From the NCBI GenBank assembly GCA_024349245.1, contig JALDNG010000026.1, forward strand, positions 248,001 to 312,000: 64,000 nucleotides of DNA, in the 5' to 3' direction. The position numbers and the translations under genes are program-made. This document shows positions 28,501 through 40,500 of the stretch, one piece after another. The DNA comes from Neodontobutis hainanensis. Taxonomy: Eukaryota; Chordata; Actinopteri; Gobiiformes; Odontobutidae. The notes under the pieces are model-generated. The model was not told where the DNA came from. It saw only the letters and a program-made list of their open reading frames with translations, and did not search any database. The number at the start of each line of letters is the position of its first letter. Position 1 is the first letter of the stretch.

Positions 28501-31500
28501 TGAAACCACTAGATCATCTAACATCTATGACAACAAACTGCTCTCGAGACACTTCACACAGGTCTCAGAATCTCAGAATGCACTCACAAGGAACTCAGCT
28601 GAAATTATCAAAGTCAGTGATCAGTTTTTGTCCAAGTACAAAACAGGACACTAAAGACATGTACAATACAGTCTTATTAATACAGTATTTCCTGTATTTC
28701 TCAATAATTGCATGGCACCCTGTACTTGTTGGGTGCACAGTGTCAATTCTTAGTAATGAATTGACTCTGTGACAACTGGAAATCAGCTTGTGTGACTGAC
28801 TGTATGAAGACGCTGCTCATAGCAGTAAACTACATGGTATTGAGACTGATGGTATTTATCTTTAAATGACTGATAGCATCATATGAAATTAGTTTTTTTT
28901 TATTTTGATGCAAAGAACTACTTTTTATTATTTTAATTGTGGTAACGTAATCAAGAAAATTTGAAATATGCCCTACAAATGTGTGCAATTAAATGACATT
29001 GCTTTACCACATGATGGCGGCAGAGGCCCTTCTTGGGCAAATGTCTTGGATTGATGTAATGTGTAATTTTGTACACTAGATGGCAGAACATAACCTAGTA
29101 TTTGGGGACATTAGGAGCTGACTTAGCAAGTAGAATATAATTTAATTTCATCATCATAATTAATCATAATTGTTTTTAACAGGGTGGGGTAAAGGTGCTT
29201 ATTACTGGGCCTTGGCAAGAGGCCAGCTCAAACTACAGCTGCTTGTTTGACCAGATCTCTGTCCCAGCCTCTCTCATCCAACCTGGGGTGCTGCGCTGCT
29301 ACTGCCCAGGTACAATAAAGAGGGGAACAAATCATCAACAAAGAAATATTTGATACATCATTTACACAGTTAATATAATTTATTTATCATAACTTTTATT
29401 CATTACAATATTTTCCACCCAGCTCACGACACAGGTCTGGTGACACTACAGGTGGCTGTTAGTAACCAAATCATCTCAAACTCTGTTGTGTTTGAGTACA
29501 AAGCCCGTGCTCTACCATCACTGCCATCTTCTCAGCATGACTGGCTTTCACTGGACGGTAAGGCTTTCATCTATTTGACCATTTTAAGTATTTACATATA
29601 TCATAATTGATACTGTTTTTCATGTTGTTAAATGTCTGTAAACTATTTGCAGTTAGGACGTATACAATGTTACCTTAAATCACATATTCAATGTTTGATT
29701 ATTTTATTGCTGTTATTGTTTTAATAAAGAATTGATCACAAAAAGAACGCTGAACAAATTCTAACACTTTTGAAACATATGTTTTTCTACCAGAGAAAAC
29801 ACAATCTATTGAAATTCCACTTTGGTATGAGCACCAGCAAGGCTAAGCATTTTCCCAGACTGTAATAAGTGTGTGCACCATTGTATGTTTGTATGTGTGC
29901 TACTGTGGAGGCAATGCTGCAGTGCCTGAGCTCTGACAGGATAAAGTAGGGCACAGTGAAGTAGCGGCTCACAGGACAGCTGCATTGCAGACGGCCCTTG
30001 AGGGAGTGGGAGTGAGTAATCCAGAGCTGGTGGCAGAACTTTGCAAGGAGAACCACGATGCCTTTTCCATTCATATCCTAGTGTCTCACTGGCCCATTCA
30101 CAGAACCAGTTAAGGAGGAGCTGACTATCTCAGGGAAAACAGCCCACCCATTACCTTACTTTTATTAACCCCTTGGCTGCCATTTCTCACTGTTTTATAA
30201 TAGACTGTAAAATGGAATGAGATCATTATTGCACCTTGAATTTGAATATGTCTGCTTAGGATACAATATGTGTGTCCTGTGTTTGATATTGATTAATGTG
30301 CTATGGAAAAAGAAGTACAATGTGCATTTCCTAGCCCCAAGTTAATGTTATGAACATGTGTGTTTGGATCTTTCTTGCATATAGATAACTGATGTACAAT
30401 AATTTCTAAAATCAATAAATGAATGCCTGGCCTGCTCCAAATACCTTAACTTTACAGTGTGTCAGTGGACATTATCAACACTGAACAGTGGACAGCAACA
30501 GTGGGGCACAGATTGTCAAACTAAAATTAGGCAAAAGGGGTTGTTTCCTTAAAAGTGCATATTTGGATGGTGGTCCTGTTTTGCCATTTGTGGAGAATTT
30601 GAATTTTTTAGGCATCTGAAAAACTTTTATAGAAGTAGGGCAGGTGTAATTAGGCGTGCAAAGACAAGTCACTCCATATATAAAGGAAAATTGATGGCTA
30701 TATCCCAAATATAGAGCGACACGATCCCGTTCACCTAACGTGACTGTGTGTGCAGACGCATTTAACCCTTTCGCTTGCTAAACTGATTGACTTTAGACAT
30801 ACCGTGCAATATTCAATGCGCCTCCGCAGAGGCAATGCTTTATGCTACAGCTTTGTGAGTTTGTTTTAGCATGGTGGACTCACTGTGCTATAATGTGCTA
30901 ATGGAACAGCTGCCTGCCTGCTTTGATTTGTCATAATGCAGAGTGGGGGAAGGGGCGCCTTTTCTCTGCAGCACTGCAGGTACGGAGCCATGGGCAAGAC
31001 AGAGGAGATATCGGAGCTGCACAACTCTTTCATCCGCCCCAGTTCATCGCTTCGCTTAGATACAGCGACATAAAGACTCGGAATGGTCAGTGGAAGTGGC
31101 TGATAACAGACCTGTGTAGCGGCATAGCCTACTGACCGTATTGATAGAATAATGTCTGTATAGCCTGTAGCCTATCCTACCCCGGCGTGACACGCGACAG
31201 CCCGTGTAACACATAACACGAGCGAATAGTGGGCGTGTTTGACTAAATATGTCCAACAGTCTTTTGAACGGCCGTAAAGGGCCTCATTGTAGCAGAAGGT
31301 GTACCACAAATATACAGCAGTCACACGTAAAGATTACCACCAGCTGAAACAGTCCTTTGGTTAGGGATCATCATTAATAATATTAACCAGTAAGCATGAC
31401 TGGAGGAGAAGACGGCAAACGGAAATTAGGGCGTCTGTTTACCGGCGGCACGTGCGCACAACGTTTCCTAGCAGCAGCATTTGTCATTTTACTGCAGGCT

Positions 31501-34500
31501 GAAAAGCAGCGATCACTAGTACGATTGGAGAAAATGCGCGTCTGTGCGAGTTGAACACAAGTAAAGAAGAGGAGGGGCTGTTGAGGAAGAGTAGTGCGCG
31601 CTCTCTCTCCATCTTTCCGCACGTCGCTCTCTTCTTCACTTTGTTCTATTGTTGACGAGTCTCTGTTGGGCTTGGTGTTGAGTCTAAGCCGAGGATTTTA
31701 CTTTTCTGTTTGAAGTGGCACGTCGTGCGAGTAGCGAGACCGCAGTTTGTTTGGACTGGTCTAGGTCAGGATGCCTGTGAAATACACCTGCGTTTCCTGA
31801 AAGACACAAAGGGCAAAGTGTTGGCTCTGAGGCGGACTTGACCCATGGATAGTAAAGTAGAAGGTTAGCTGTGTTCCGTGCTGTACTGTGTATGTGTCGT
31901 CTTGTGTTGTTGGACTGTTTCACCTCTGCTTTCAGAAGTTCTAGTCCCACATCTCCTCCGCATGCCGATCATAGTTGTAAGTGTTTCACTCTAGACTTTC
32001 CTTCTGCGTGCCATAACCAACTTGGATCCTATAAAATCCCACTAGACCACATGCTTTCGGTTAGTATGCCTCATTGCAGAGCATCGGAGTTGTGGGTTTT
32101 AGTTGTTAACTCGTGACTCACGACTTATGCCTCGAAGCTCTACGACGCCTTTGACGTGAAATAGTTTGCATTCATGAACTTGTATTATACAGTTAAAAAG
32201 TTAACTAACAAGTCTTTGCGTTTTAGGGAACACATGCGATGCTGCAAAGCAACACTTTTCTGGCAAAGACATGCGCTTGACTCGTGATTCCCTCCACAAA
32301 CCTAGTCCTTCAAAGCTTCGTATTTGTGCCTGTAGTAATTTTGGTGGGCTTCAAGGCTCATGTATTATCTACAACTAATGTTTCAGGTGTTGTTAAACAT
32401 CACCATGGATCACCATGGAACTAGCGTCACTCTGGCGCATTGAAAGACTGTCGCATCCCTGAGTGCTGCTCAGGTGACCGCGACCAGCGTCTATCACTCC
32501 ACTTTTTAGGCCACGTTGACGGTGCAGACTTAGTTTTGTAATAAATACAATGCATAGACGCACCTTGCACAGTGGAATCATACTGCCGCTTTTAAGCACC
32601 ACCGGTGTATTGACAGCAACTTTTAGTGGACTGACTGTGTGACTGTGGAAAAGTCCCGTTGACTACGTGCAGAATACACGGACAGAGTTGAAGCCATACG
32701 TTTATTAACCTGTTGATCCTGTGTATATTTTTTTCTCCCATTGGATAAACTGGATTCAGAGTAGTAACCCCTAACAAACACTTTACCCTCAGCAACATCT
32801 AAATTTACAACCACCGTGTAACAAATGCAGGGTATTATTAACATTGATAAAATATGGTGTGTGACATATCTGATGATGTACACTGTAATTATTATGTAAG
32901 ACTGCACAAAGACAGTAATAGCACTGGCTATATTTAGTCATAGGTAGCTATAGTTTAAAAGTTGCTTTCAAACATGTTATGTATATAATAGAAGTCTTCT
33001 CACTTCTCTTGTAAATGTTCATAGGATGAGTTTACTTGTTGGCTATAGTGACATGTACTATACTTTACAAAATACTTTTGATCAAAAATTTGTCATGAAA
33101 TAACATTTCCTATTCTGGCAGTGCTTGGACTAACACTGTGTTGGATGTTATGGGGTGCTATAGATTACACAATGTAATGCATTATTCAAGTATGTTCAGG
33201 CCTTTAAGAGCTGTAGGTGGTTTAAATTACATGTTAATAAGACTTAATTGGATTAACTTACTTTTAAATATGAACAAGCAAGTGTTTGTGTGACCAAAAC
33301 AGTTAAGATGCATGTTGTTTTTGCATAGAATCAGTCTACCCTCATTTTTTTAAATTCTTGAGGGTGCAGGTTCAACAGTAGATCTGTAGAGCCTGCTATA
33401 TTGTGTTGAAAACAATTACTCTTAATGTTGTTAAAAGGTATTTACTAGCCTAAACACTAATGGGAAGTTTTGATCTTTGTGGAGTGATCCATTTTCTGAA
33501 TATATTTTTCCACTTTCCTTATATTTTTCCACTGTGCAGCTGATATGTCAAGTTTCTTTTGGGTATACACATTTAAAGCTAAACACATGTACTTGTTAGT
33601 TCATCAGTTGAATGCCCAGAAAAAGGATGCTAGACTGCTTTCAAGCCTAAAATCCAATAATTCATCTCACTATTAGTGTAATACATTTTGAAAGCTAATC
33701 CCCATGGTGTTTGCTCTTGGCATTTTAGCTTCAGTGTGACAGTCTATTCAGCATTCAATCTGTATCCATACTGACCTGTATAACTGGACAAACACCAGCA
33801 AGGTTAAAAGCTTCACCTGTGTGGCCTTTTCCACTTCAAACTAAGTGCCAGACTAGCCATCCAGCTGTCCGATGCATGTTGTTTAAACAGAAATACCTAG
33901 CCTCTTCCCTCGCAAGCCACTTTATTTAGCACTTTCTAAGGAATACCTTATTGTTCTCTACAAAGCTAACATGCAAGCATTTCACCTAGAAGGCACTTTA
34001 AACAAATGGATGAATCGCTACTACTGGTTTCTCAAATAAGGTGTTAAATCACACTTCTTAACTTGCTTCTTACCATGTCTTTTAGCAGGATGCTTAATCA
34101 GAAGTTTTCATTTCAACTTACATTGGCTGTCATATTTGTTGTCACAATTATGTTTATGAAGAGTCAATATGTTTTCATACTTTCAATTTGAGAAGTGTAA
34201 CAAATGATAGGTGACACAAAGTGCACTTGAAAATATGTACTTGCTGCTCGTGCACGCAAAGTTTTATGCTTGTTTCTCTCTAAATGAAATGCTTTTTTTT
34301 GTAAATTGTCAAACACTGCTAAATTTAAATTGGTGCATTTTGGAATTAGTGAATATGACATTCTCAATAGCTCTGAGGTGTGAATGTAATTAATTGATGG
34401 ATTGGTTGGAGTTAGTGTTTGTATTATTTTGTTCTATTTCCCATAGATTGTAAATAACTGAAGATGTTGTGAGCTCATTGCTCAATTTACTGACATTGGC

Positions 34501-37500
34501 CTTACCACAAGGCAGTACAATGGTGGTTACATCTGTGCTTTTCTGCTGTTACTGCATAGTAAAACATTAGTTTTCAGAAAGCATAAATAGACGTATTAAT
34601 AAAAAATTCACCCTCCCCAGAGTTGTCATGTGGTAAAAACTTGGCTCTAGAGACCAGAGCTTTCTTTTGTATAAGTTGTAAACTTATTACATTTTTACAC
34701 TTTTGGAGCATGCCCTCTGGTGGAAGGAGGCATATCGTTGTATGGTGGCACCCTTAATCGAGGCCCTTTTAAGGTGTTTCATGAGAGAGGCTTGCTATTC
34801 CCCTGTAGCTCTTAACAGGAAATAGTGGATATATAGATTGATCTGCATGGTCACAGAGTGGTTAGCGCCTTTAGTGATCCAGCCTTTCTGTGAGGAGTCT
34901 GCACGTCCTCTCCTTGTTACCATGGGTTCTCTCCGGGTACTCCAGCTTCCTCCCACCGTCCCAAGACATGCATGTATAGGACAATTGGCCACTCTAAAGT
35001 GTCCCTAGTGAATGAATGTGAGAGTGAATGTTTGTCTGTCACGGTCTATATCTAAATGTTAGCCCTGCGACTAACTGGCCACTGTCCAGGGTGGACCCCG
35101 CCTCAGGCCCAAAGCTGCTGGGATGGCACAGGTCACCCGCGACCCCTAACAGGAATAAGTGGTTGAAAACAAATGATTTAGAGTAGAATAGATTGATCAA
35201 TTGAATGTTATAGGCTTTAAGAGTAATATGTACAATACTTTTAAAAAGAGAAAATAGACTAACAGCATCAGAAATAGATTTGAGTTCCAGCTGCAGCCAG
35301 ATGGCCTTTTTCTCTGCCTTGCACAGTTGCAAATACCAGCTCCTGTCAGTCAGCCGGGCCAAAGGGGATGGCCTCACGTTTTTATGCCGGCCTACATGTA
35401 AGGGCTTGCTGATTATTGAAAGATAAAGATGTCTAGCTTGATTGATTAAATGGATCAAGGTGACCTCCAACATTCATATATTCACCATATGCAGAAGCAT
35501 CACAGCTGACAACAACAAAAATGAAGGAATTTAAAAATGTAATAAAGTGGATATTTTAACACCTATAGGGATTTTATTGTTAGGGCCGTATTAAGGCTAA
35601 TAGGCATAAAAAGTGTCTTGGACTCAGTTTTGCTGGTTCAATGGAGATAAAAAGGCTATCTGGCAAGTGCCCATGTTTCTATCACAGTGGTGCTCCAATA
35701 AAAGTTGTCCTCTTTGCCTTCTTCTTGACGTGTGTGAGAGAGAATAGGCACATTGCCCTTTACTGCCAACTATTTTGGCTGTACACTGAACCCGTTTTGT
35801 GACAAGGCCTATCTCCCTTTTTCTACTTTTCTGTTTCTCCATTATCCTCCTTCTGCCCTTGGTCCTTTACCTTTGTCCTGTCCTTACCTGTAATGTCTTA
35901 TACTGCCTTCCCCATCAGCCTGATCTCACTCCCACTGTGCTCTGCTGCGTGTCAATAAACAAGCTTGTCCTTTACCTGTCTGTCTGTATATGAACGTGTC
36001 TCTTGAGCACTTGTGCTCCGAAGCGGCTAGACTTATTAAACATATTTAAATATAATAAAACCCTCTACACATTTATCTGGTCTTCTGCTCTGTGCAATTC
36101 TCAAAGGACATGCCTCTGGTATAAGAGGCAAGATGAAGGACAAAATCAGCTATTGTGATATATGTTTATATCAGGTATCACTTGCTGAACTTGTTCTAAC
36201 CAGGTTTTTATGTAGTAGAGCCAAGTGTTAATGTTCCCATAGAGGGAACAATAACTATAATAGTTCATCTTTGTCCCATTAAGTCTGTTAGTCATCTTCT
36301 ACAAAATATTATGTTTTGTTTTTTTATGAGAAGAGAAGTAAGTCGAGGTGAATTACCTTTTAGTATTTGTTGAGTGTGATTTGATTAATGTTTTTGTCTT
36401 TAGATTTGTAGTTGTTTAAATCTTTACTGTTCTTGCTTATGTGATAGCTTTTGAAATTAATAAATAGACAGTGTTAAAGTGATTTTGAACATATTTATAT
36501 AGGTTATTGTCATTTCAATGTGGGCATTTGTACTGGGAATATTTTCCTGTATCTTCTTAACATCTGCAGAGACCAACTTTTCTAAAGGCATAGCTGTTTT
36601 GTGTACATTCAAGCTGACCTAAATATATAAATAGCACATTGGCCATTTATTTAACCCTTCTGCTTTTTTATATGTCACAGCCTGCCCTAAATGTGTGCAT
36701 GTGTTCATGTCTGGTGCCACACACCGTCACAAGGGAGTAAACCAGAGAGTGGGAGGGCATTGAAAACGTCACTTTGTTGATGCAGTCTTGTTTGGCTGCT
36801 CACCTTCCATGTCTCCTCCTTCGCTCCTCCCACTCGCCTCTACCCCCATCCTCCCTCTGCAGTGAACGTGCATTACATTTGGAGCAGCAGGCAGCAGGTG
36901 GAGATGACATCATCTGCACTGCAGCGCACTGCAGCACTGAGTCTGAACAAAGACATGTCAGCCTCCTGCTAAATATCTTTACTGTCTCTTATGTCCCTGT
37001 GTCTCTGTCTCTCCCTGCACCCGCCTGTGGGATAGTGAGGACTTGAGCAGACTGGAGTGTGGTGACCTATTTCACCCTTGGTCTGCTCTGCAGACATGTA
37101 CTGAGTAGGCTTTTACCAGCCTTTCCATACGCCATGAGGAGATGACACGCCAAACATATTCTTATTGTCTTTAAACTGATGATTTGCTGATTAGCTCACT
37201 TGAGTCATCTATAACTCACACATTGACAATTATTTAGAGTTAGTGTGCATGGTTGTCTTGCATGTCTATTATTCAGATTACTGCATGTTTTCACTGAAAG
37301 CACTTGTCACCAGCCTGTAACATTATAATTTCTGTCCAGTGATAGCAGTTTCTTGACCTCCTTTTAAACTGTCTTATAGGAAGGAGGTATGTAGCATTAG
37401 CTTTGCACAGTGTCCCTAGCCGTTATTGCTAGGTTACTATAAAGATTAAATGTCACCAGGTCATGCTGTGAAGGCTCCACACTTGGTGTCATTTTGTCAC

Positions 37501-40500
37501 CTACTATCAAAACGTATAGAAATGGCAGTACACTTAGTACACACATACAGCATACTTTAGAAGAATTATGGACAATATTTCTTAAATTTTTTTGCCTTTA
37601 CCCTTTTTGCTGGTAGACTGACTCCTTCTCTTCCCCGTCATCAATAAGCCAATAGCACGCAGGCAGGCCATACACACAGCCTTGTTCCTGTCGCCTAGTT
37701 ACCACTCAGCAGCAGGTTGCCACAGAAACGGCCTCATAGTGGCTAAATGGGGAATGCTAATGCAGTCTTCTGTACTCCATGCTGCAGTGGGCTTTCGGTG
37801 CCCATCCCTTTCCGCTGTCTGTGCACACCATTGTGTGTTCGTGTGTGTTTGTCACAAATGGGGTTTGCTTGTGTATATGTGCTTTTGTGCTACCTTATCA
37901 TCTACATGTAGCATGTTCAACAATACCATTTAGAGTTATAGAAGTACTGGGGGCTCAAATGCAGTGTAACTTTTTTCCAACAACATCCTGAGCAAAAGTG
38001 GTAATTTTGTTTTACTAATTAAAATCAGTATGTTTCCCAAGTTCAGTCTAATCACTTTAGCTGTCTTCTCAGGCATCAAATAATGCATCTTGTTTCATAT
38101 TTCTAATGGTCAAGATATCCTTTGTTGCAAGGATTCAAAGTAGTGCTATAACAGTCCATTAAATGACAAAGAAAACCGTCCAAGGCCAACACAGAGATGT
38201 TCCTTCTAAACACCATGTAAAAAATCCTGATAGCTGTCTATCTTCATCCATATTGCTCTTTACAAAGGCTAGGTCTCCGGGACTCATGTATGCTGTGATT
38301 GATTCTAAACCATCAGTTTCCTACTGCTGCTACAGTCGCTCCTTATGTAGTAGGGTTTGGCCTTCAGCTACACACTTCCCTGGAGTGTGGCTAAAGCATG
38401 GTTTGAAAGGCTGGACACATTGACATGCACCTGTACTTTGGCTAATCATTCCTTTTTCAGTGCATTTTAACTGAACAGTAAATTTGGTGATGAGATAATT
38501 GATGGGCTTTAGAGTTTTTTTCAAAAACACTGATTGTTTAGATGATGTCAATGTGTGTTACTCTTTTGTCTGACAGGCTGAGGAGATTAATTATGATTAT
38601 GAGGACTTTGTGTCTTGCAGCTGAAAGCTGAAAATTTACTTGTCCACAACTTTGAGGTTTTTCAGAATACACTTTTTTATAACTAGTCGACAATGTTATG
38701 CTCTGATGTAAAACAAGCCAGAATAACAATTTTTTTCAAGCTTGGTACACTTACTGTGTGACCATTTGTCAGAATAACAAGTTTGCAATGGTAAAAGCCA
38801 AGATGATTATTTGTTTTGCACACTGGATGCTACTTGTTTGTTGACATGTTCTACTCTTTTGCATTTCACTGTTTGCCTAGACAACCAGTTCAGAATGTCT
38901 ATCCTGGAGCGTTTGGAGCAGATGGAGAGGAGGATGGCTGAGATGGCCAGCCACCAGCAGCAGAGCAGCACAGGGAGTGGCGGAGCAGGGGGAGGCACTG
39001 GGGGGACAAGCGGAGGTGGTGGGAGTGGAGGAGGAGGCAACAACAGCCAGTCACAAGTAAATGCTACATTATACATGTATTGTATGCTGTACATAAACTA
39101 TAGAAAGGCACTAATATGACAATAATTAGCAGTAATATGTATAATCATCAAAATATTACAGTTCCCTAATTCTGTTAAGACACAATTCTTTCTTTGTTCA
39201 TTAGTGTGTATCAGGTCAAACGCAGCCCAGCAGTTCTTTTGAAAGCCGTGTTGTGGTAGTTTGCGAGAAGATGATGAGCAGAGCATGCTGGGCCAAGTCT
39301 AAACATTTAATCCACTCAAAAACTTTCAGAGGCATGACACTTCTGCACCTGGCTGCAGGCCAAGGTTACGCCACCCTCATCCAAACTCTTATCAAGTGGC
39401 GGTGAGAACAAAAATCTCTTGACATAATGGTGCTCTGGTTTTTAATTAGTGTGTACCACAATGATTGAATGAAATGTTGCTTCTCTTTTATCCAGCACCA
39501 AGCATGCAGATAGTATTGATCTTGAATTAGAAGTGGACCCTCTCAATGTTGACCACTTCTCCTGCACACCACTGGTAAGACAAGTGAATTTAACATTGCT
39601 TCAATTGTGTGACCAACAGTTTAGCTAACTAAAAATCATTGTTTGCATTCAGTAAGTGTCTTGTAATAGGAATGTCACGTCTTATCCAATTTTTCCTATC
39701 CACATGTTTCCTGTCTAGATGTGGGCTTGTGCTCTGGGGCACCTGGAGGCAGCTGTGGTCTTGTATAAATGGGATAGACGTGCACTCGCCATCCCTGATT
39801 CTCTGGGCCGCCTGCCATTGTCAATCGCCCGGTCTCGTGGCCACACTAAATTAGCCGAGTGTCTGGAGCAGCTACAGAGGGAAGAGCAGCAACCTCCAGC
39901 ACCTCTGCCACTATCAAATCGTGTGTCTTTCTCCCAGGCAACTGATGCCCCAACAACAGGCAGTTGGATGGTCAACTGGCCAAATTACAATGTAACAGTA
40001 CCCACCAGCAAGAAAGGAGGTGCTTCCACCACTACAACCACATCTACTAACACCAGCCTCAACCCAGGCAAGCACACTAATTTTTACTCATCAAAAGTCA
40101 TTATGCTCTTATAGTATTTTTTTCTGCACCAAATTCATAAGTGTTGCAAAATTAATCTTAATGTTACATGTTGGTTTCTGTAGACTTGAGAAGGCCCAGG
40201 TCAGAACCATCCAACTACTACAGCAGTGAGGGCCAAAGAGATCTCCCACAAGCTAAAAAACACAAACCAAACCCAGAAATGTTTCAAGTCCGGCCTGACA
40301 AGGCCATGTCTGTTCCTTTGAGCCTAGAGCAGCAGCAACTCCACAAGCTGTCCTCTAGTCCTAAGAGTCTTTCCACAGATGGGCAGTGCTCAGAGAAGGG
40401 CCTGTCAGCAGGCAGCAATATCGGGGCAAACAGATGGACTTCTAGAGAGGGTTTCTCAAGCAGTGGTGTAGGAAGGAAAGGGCTAGGGGCCAGTGGAGGC

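Larger units (their letters stand above)
30700..31870 (+). promoter_or_regulatory. camta1: CpG-rich block, candidate internal CAMTA1 promoter
   Basis: CpG dinucleotides are frequent here, densest about 31050-31760 (for example ACCGGCGGCACGTGCGCAC near 31441), while the intron on both sides is AT-rich and CpG-poor. A canonical CACGTG E-box lies at 31449-31454. The block ends in a short ATG-containing stretch (31845-31863) whose reading phase fits the exon at 38881. No TATA box is obvious. Promoter activity is inferred. Confidence 0.4.
29558..38880 (+). other. camta1: CAMTA1 intron, 9.3 kb, between TIG and ankyrin coding parts
   Basis: It runs from gtaagg at 29558 to tttgcctag at 38880. It contains a CpG-rich block near 30700-31870 that may be an internal promoter, and a SINE-like repeat at 34846-35175. 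It also has a short pyrimidine-rich, CTGCAG-rich stretch near 36780-37050 with a CRE/AP1-like TGACATCA at 36905. Otherwise it is AT-rich, with no other gene seen. Confidence 0.85.

Noticed and set aside
31684..32116. Open frames on both strands near the CpG-rich block
   Set aside because: CpG-rich DNA makes long chance frames; neither product is recognisable. Only the ATG at 31845 fits CAMTA1 phase.
35039..35473. Minus-strand open frame of 144 codons over the SINE-like repeat
   Set aside because: It runs through a repeat body and its flank; no coding signature of a reverse transcriptase or any family.
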